Assembly (NCBI GenBank): GCA_026169535.1
Contig: JAPFCU010000076.1
Span: 1 to 64,000 of the forward strand
Direction of reading: 5' to 3'
DNA: 64,000 bases
From: Blautia sp.
GTDB lineage: Bacteria > Bacillota > Clostridia > Lachnospirales > Lachnospiraceae
A program made the position numbers and the translations under genes. Positions 60,079-64,000 of the stretch are shown here, in pieces (the stretch's first letter is position 1; every line of letters begins with the position of its first letter). Below the pieces are notes generated by a model that did not search any database, was not told the origin of the DNA, and was given only the letters and a program-made list of their open reading frames with translations.

Positions 60079-60092
60079 TGAAAGCGCTTGCA
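60079..60092. promoter_or_regulatory. cre site 2 (CcpA-type), at the transcription start
   Basis: TGAAAGCGCTTGCA matches the cre consensus with one mismatch. Position +3 to +16 relative to the predicted start is typical for CcpA repression. The distance to site 1 is 152 bases. Confidence 0.75.
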
Positions 60093-60162
60093 GAAAATGG
60101 AACGTTTCTGGAAAATTACATCAAACATGAAAAGACAAGGAAAGAGGATAAGGAGGGCTATT

Positions 60163-61515
60163 ATGGAGTATGTAATAGGAATATTATTATTGGTTTCGTT
60201 CTTTGGGCTTGTGGTATACGCAGTACGTGGCGGAAACCTGATGCTTGGAATTTTTGTAATGGGTATCATCTGGACGGTTTTGCCTATGGTTGGCAACATG
60301 CTTGTTACAAATCCTGATTTTATAGCAGCCAATAAAGAGGCAATCAGTATTACATGGACAGAAGCTTTGCAGAAAGTATTTCAGAGCGGTCCGGAAGGAT
60401 GGGGATCTGTACTTGTAAATGTTGTATTTGGTGCATGGTTTGGCCGTGTTCTTATGAAAACAGGAATCGCATCAACATTGATCCGTACCACGACAGAACT
60501 TGGCGGAGATAAACCAGCTATCACCTGTATTTTACTTTGTATTGTAACAACGGCATGTTTCTCCTCTATTTTTGGAGCAGGAGCAGTAGTAGCCATCGGA
60601 GTGATTGTACTTCCGATCTTTATGTCACTTGGAATTCCGAAAGTGCTTGCAACCTGTGCTTTTATGCTTAGTGTAGGTGCCGGAATGTTTGTAAATCCGG
60701 TCCTTTACGGACAGTATTCTGCTTTCTTCCTTGGAGAAGACGGAAAGACTCTGTATCCATATGAACAGCATGTATCCTGGGGCATTTATGCACTGCTTAT
60801 CCAAGTAGCGGTAGTGATCATTATGGTAGCTGTTTTAAGCAGAGAAAAGAAGGTTCACAGCTGGGCGGCTACAGCGCCGGCATCAGCAAAAAAACGTCGT
60901 GGAGACAATGCACCGGGAATCGCTCTTATTGCCCCGATCATACCGGTACTGCTTCTGATCGTGTTTAAGGTACCGATCATCCTTGGGTTTATCATCGGTA
61001 GTTTTTATGCATTATTTACCTGTGGAAAAATTAAAAACTGGAGTCAGACCTGTCGGATGGTCAACAAAGATTTCTTTGATGGTGTAGTAGATACTGCTCC
61101 GCTGGTAGGATTCCTTTTAATGCTTCCGATGTTTAATAAAGCGGCAGAGCTTTGTGTTCCGTATTTTAATGCACTGCTGGGAGGAATCATTCCAAACAAT
61201 ACACTGGTGATCAGCATTGTATTTGCCGTACTTGCACCGCTTGGAATGTTCCGTGGTCCATTTACTTTATTTGGATGCGGAGCTGCAACTCTTGGTATCT
61301 TAAAAGGAATCGGATTTTCTACAGCATACCTTGCACCACTTATCATTATACCAAGTACGGTTATGAACGTGTCCTGCTGTATCACACAGTCCTGGATCAT
61401 ATGGGGTGTAAATTATACAAAAGTATCTACAAAAGAATATTTGAAACTGAGTACAGTAGTTGGATGGATCATCTGCATCATCCTTCAGATTATGGTTTAT
61501 GTAATGTTTGGTTAA
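60163..61515 (+). CDS. Ion-transporter-superfamily permease linked to a hydantoinase
   Basis: A 450-residue membrane protein with about 12 helices, of the broad CitM/GntP/dicarboxylate type. Recurrent features are 'VFGAWFGRVLMKTGIASTLI', 'FSSIFGAGAVVAIGVIVLPI' (a hairpin re-entrant-like stretch) and 'APLGMFRGPFTLFGCGAA'. No exact family can be named. The gene is followed by a HyuA-like hydantoinase/oxoprolinase gene 30 bases later, so the substrate may be a hydantoin, oxoproline or other cyclic amide or acid. AAGGAGG lies seven bases before ATG 60163; the frame opens further upstream, from 60088, through the cre site and is not the start. Confidence 0.8.
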   Translation: MEYVIGILLLVSFFGLVVYAVRGGNLMLGIFVMGIIWTVLPMVGNMLVTNPDFIAANKEAISITWTEALQKVFQSGPEGWGSVLVNVVFGAWFGRVLMKTGIASTLIRTTTELGGDKPAITCILLCIVTTACFSSIFGAGAVVAIGVIVLPIFMSLGIPKVLATCAFMLSVGAGMFVNPVLYGQYSAFFLGEDGKTLYPYEQHVSWGIYALLIQVAVVIIMVAVLSREKKVHSWAATAPASAKKRRGDNAPGIALIAPIIPVLLLIVFKVPIILGFIIGSFYALFTCGKIKNWSQTCRMVNKDFFDGVVDTAPLVGFLLMLPMFNKAAELCVPYFNALLGGIIPNNTLVISIVFAVLAPLGMFRGPFTLFGCGAATLGILKGIGFSTAYLAPLIIIPSTVMNVSCCITQSWIIWGVNYTKVSTKEYLKLSTVVGWIICIILQIMVYVMFG

Positions 61516-61545
61516 CTGGTGTGAGACGGATGGAGGCGAAGACAA

Positions 61546-63675
61546 ATGAGTGATAGAAAAGTAAGAATGGGAATCGACGTAGGAGGAACTCATACAAAGG
61601 CGGTAGCGATCGACAATGCCACACAGAAGATCATTGGAAAATCCTCTGTAAAAACGACACATGATGATAAATCAGGAGTGGCAGCCGGAGTTGTGCAGGC
61701 ATTTGAGAACTGCCTGAAAGAAAACAATATTGATCCGGAAGATGTTGTGTTTGTAGCTCACAGTACCACACAGGCTACCAATGCCCTGATTGAAGGTGAT
61801 GTTGCAAAGGTTGGAGTGATCGGAAGCTCTCAGGGAGGTCTGGAAGGTATCCTGGCAAAAGCACAGACAAAGCTTAAGGACATTGATCTGGGATCCGGAA
61901 GAAAGATTGAGATATGCAACGAGTTTATCAAAGAGAACAATCTGAATCATGATTCGATCAGGAAGGCGGCAGAAAAACTGAAAGCTGAGGGAGCACAGGT
62001 ATTTGTTGCATCAGAAGCCTTTGGTGTAGACGATATGAGTGCAGAACAGCAGATTTATGACGTGACAAAAGGCGAGATGGGTATGGAGACCAGTATTGCA
62101 TCAGACATTACCAAGCTTTATGGTCTTACCAGACGTACCAGAACAGCGGCCATCAATGCAAGTATCCTTCCTAAAATGCTGAATACAGCCAATCAGACAG
62201 AACAGTCTGTAAGAGGAGCAGGAGTTAAGGTTCCACTGATGATCATGCGTGGAGACGGCGGTGTTATGGAGATCAATGAGATGAAAAAACGTCCGGTTTT
62301 AACCATGCTTTCCGGTCCGGCAGCTTCTGTTATGGGATCTCTCATGTATCTTCGCGCATCGAATGGAGTTTATTTTGAGGTCGGAGGAACTACTACGAAT
62401 ATTGGTGTTATCAAGAACGGACGTCCGGCGATTGACTATTCGGTAGTAGGAGGACACCGAACCTATATCACCTCTCTTGATGTAAGAGTTTTGGGTGTGG
62501 CAGGCGGCAGTATGATCCGTCTGAATAAAAACGGAGTGGCGGATGTGGGACCTCGATCCGCACATATCGCAGGACTGGATTACGCTGTTTTTACCCCGGA
62601 GGAAGAAATTGTAGATCCGCAGCTTGAACTGTTTTCTCCGAAAGAAGGAGATCCTTCCGATTATGTTGCAATTAAATTAAAGAGTGGAAAAAGGATCACG
62701 ATCACAAACTCCTGTGCAGCTAATGTACTGGGGCTGGTAAAGCCGGAACATTTTTCCTATGGAAATGCAAACGCAGCACGAAAAGCCATGAAACCTGTTG
62801 CAGACTATCTTGGTGTTACAGTGGAAGAAGTGGCAACGCAGATTCTTACCAGAGCGTATGAGAAAATAAGTCCGGTTATCCTGGAGCTGGCGGATAAATA
62901 TAAGCTGGAGCATGACCAGATTTCTCTGGTAGGAGTAGGCGGAGGCGCCACCTCCCTGATTGGATTCTGCGCAAAAAAGATGAACATTAATTACAGTGTA
63001 CCGGAGAATGCAGAAGTTATTTCTTCAATTGGAGTAGCCCTTGCCATGGTCAGGGATGTAGTGGAAAGAGTTGTGCCAAATCCTACGGCAGAGGATATTC
63101 GCAGCATTAAGGCAGAGGCTGTTAATAAAGCAGTGGAAAGCGGTGCATCTCCGGAGACAGTAGAAGTTCATATTGAGATAGATGCACAGACCTCTAAGCT
63201 GACTGCCATCGCACTTGGATCAACAGAAGTCAAAACGGCAGACCTGATGACAGAATGTACAGAGAAAGAAGCCAGATCTATTGCAGCTGCGGATATGCGT
63301 AAAAAAGAAAATGAAATTGAACTGGTATGTCAGATTCCGAATTTCTATGTATATCAGGCAGAAGAAAAAGACAGGAAACTGGTTCGTATTCTGGATAAAA
63401 AGGGATTTATCAAAGTACAGAGGACAGATGGTACTACTGTAAGTACAAAGGCTGCTTCGTACAGAAGCGCTGTTTCAAAATTATGGGAAGAGCTTGCAGT
63501 GTATAAGGCAGATGCGATCTTACGACCGGATTATTATATCTGTGCCGGAGCAAGAGTTATGGATTTTAATGGTTCAGATGAACTGGAACAGGTACTGATG
63601 CTTATGGATGTAGAAATGCAGAGTCTGGATCCAAACACTGAGATTATCGTAGTAGGAGCGAAGAGTCAGATATAA
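61546..63675 (+). CDS. Hydantoinase/oxoprolinase family protein (HyuA-like)
   Basis: A 709-residue ATP-dependent cyclic-amide hydrolase of the hydantoinase A/oxoprolinase family, with the ASKHA-type fold. Landmarks: N-terminal 'MGIDVGGTHTKAVAID', 'AHSTTQATNALIEGDVAKVG', seen as HSTTQATNAL, 'RGDGGVMEINE', 'LSGPAASVMGSL' and 'FEVGGTTTNIGVI'. The typical HyuB partner is not next; instead an unrecognised gene overlaps the stop codon. HyuA enzymes open hydantoins or 5-oxoproline with ATP, or carboxylate acetone or acetophenone in related complexes, so the substrate is undetermined. GGAGG ribosome binding site. Confidence 0.88.
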   Translation: MSDRKVRMGIDVGGTHTKAVAIDNATQKIIGKSSVKTTHDDKSGVAAGVVQAFENCLKENNIDPEDVVFVAHSTTQATNALIEGDVAKVGVIGSSQGGLEGILAKAQTKLKDIDLGSGRKIEICNEFIKENNLNHDSIRKAAEKLKAEGAQVFVASEAFGVDDMSAEQQIYDVTKGEMGMETSIASDITKLYGLTRRTRTAAINASILPKMLNTANQTEQSVRGAGVKVPLMIMRGDGGVMEINEMKKRPVLTMLSGPAASVMGSLMYLRASNGVYFEVGGTTTNIGVIKNGRPAIDYSVVGGHRTYITSLDVRVLGVAGGSMIRLNKNGVADVGPRSAHIAGLDYAVFTPEEEIVDPQLELFSPKEGDPSDYVAIKLKSGKRITITNSCAANVLGLVKPEHFSYGNANAARKAMKPVADYLGVTVEEVATQILTRAYEKISPVILELADKYKLEHDQISLVGVGGGATSLIGFCAKKMNINYSVPENAEVISSIGVALAMVRDVVERVVPNPTAEDIRSIKAEAVNKAVESGASPETVEVHIEIDAQTSKLTAIALGSTEVKTADLMTECTEKEARSIAAADMRKKENEIELVCQIPNFYVYQAEEKDRKLVRILDKKGFIKVQRTDGTTVSTKAASYRSAVSKLWEELAVYKADAILRPDYYICAGARVMDFNGSDELEQVLMLMDVEMQSLDPNTEIIVVGAKSQI

Positions 63676-64000
63676 TGAAGTATGTGATTTCAGAAATGAT
63701 GGAAGAACTCATAAAATTAGACGCTATGGAGTGGGGCGGTTATGCGTTTTACCATGAACCGTTGGAGCGGAAATTTACAGAGGAACAGAAAAAAGTATAT
63801 ATCAGAAAGGCAAATGCCTGCGGAGAACAGGAAGCAGAAGAGCTTCTGAAGGAATATCCGGACACAGGAATCAAAGCACTGGCAGAGGACATGGGATTTA
63901 CTGTAAAAATGCCAAAAACACCTGCCGGCGGAGGTCATGTTATTTTTGCCCAGTATGTAGAGCCAAAAGAGATCACGGTTTTTACTGACTGTGTGGAAAA
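63675..64000 (+). CDS. Unrecognised protein overlapping hyuA, truncated by window end
   Basis: The start codon shares one base with the hyuA stop (TAATG), which implies coupled translation. The first 108 residues are visible: MKYVISEMMEELIKL, then 'WGGYAFYHEPLERKF', a Glu/Lys-rich helix, 'LAEDMGFTVKMPKTPAGGGH' and 'VIFAQYVEPKEITVFTDCVE'. No signal peptide or membrane helix, and I recognise no family. Its tight link to a hydantoinase-like gene suggests a partner protein. The frame is open to the edge of the window, so length and stop are unknown. Confidence 0.7.
   Translation, partial: MKYVISEMMEELIKLDAMEWGGYAFYHEPLERKFTEEQKKVYIRKANACGEQEAEELLKEYPDTGIKALAEDMGFTVKMPKTPAGGGHVIFAQYVEPKEITVFTDCVE

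Overview
The window is about 43% GC chromosomal DNA from a spore-forming, Gram-positive gut anaerobe of the family Lachnospiraceae, most probably Blautia. Three things point there: a GH31 glucosidase at 57824-59815 that is near-identical, as I recall the sequence, to the characterised Ruminococcus (Blautia) obeum enzyme; spore genes (spoIID, a spoIIQ-like gene, spoVT); and strong AGGAGG ribosome binding sites with TTGACA/TATAAT promoters throughout. I see no prophage, transposase, CRISPR array or rRNA.

Layout. 1-292: tRNA-Met (partial), tRNA-Phe, tRNA-Lys and a terminator. 314-5671: a dlt-like operon in unusual order (GNAT, carrier protein, MBOAT, adenylation enzyme, SGNH/DltD-like), probably esterifying a cell-envelope polymer. 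5780-8120: an uncertain small ORF, spoIID and a SpoIIQ-like protein without zinc ligands. 8277-9238: GIY-YIG protein and a hemolysin III/PAQR protein. 9518-14086: sucrose regulon (LacI repressor, PTS EIIBCA, sucrose-6-phosphate hydrolase) with two visible operators. 14091-16160: an MFS pump behind an apparent uORF/terminator attenuator, then spoVT behind a hairpin that hides its ribosome binding site. 16161-19329 (minus strand): nicotinate phosphoribosyltransferase, an M15 peptidase and DAHP synthase. 19538-24476: antiporter, tRNA-Gln, LysR regulator, aspartase, acyl-ACP thioesterase.

24514-39032 is the most distinctive region: an AroE-like dehydrogenase and LacI regulator, then a 12 kb sugar operon with two cupin (phosphomannose-isomerase-like) paralogues, a ribose-type ABC importer, a FucU/RbsD mutarotase, a DUF4432 epimerase, an L-xylulose kinase, a Gfo/Idh oxidoreductase, an UlaE-type 3-epimerase and an AraD-type 4-epimerase. 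The last steps can be read with fair confidence as L-xylulose -> L-xylulose-5-P -> L-ribulose-5-P -> D-xylulose-5-P. The incoming sugar and the roles of the cupins are open.

39143-54698 is mainly housekeeping: heme-degrading-domain protein, XRE regulator, CvfB, DnaE, phosphofructokinase, SpoU methyltransferase, NfeD plus stomatin, ArgF, BirA, DusB, QueT behind a probable preQ1-type riboswitch, GreA and a lysyl-tRNA synthetase with an extra C-terminal tRNA-binding domain. 54904-59815 is an alpha-glucoside locus (LacI, GH13, GH31). 60043-64000 begins a catabolite-controlled locus (two cre-like sites, a permease, a HyuA-type hydantoinase/oxoprolinase and an unrecognised gene cut by the window end).
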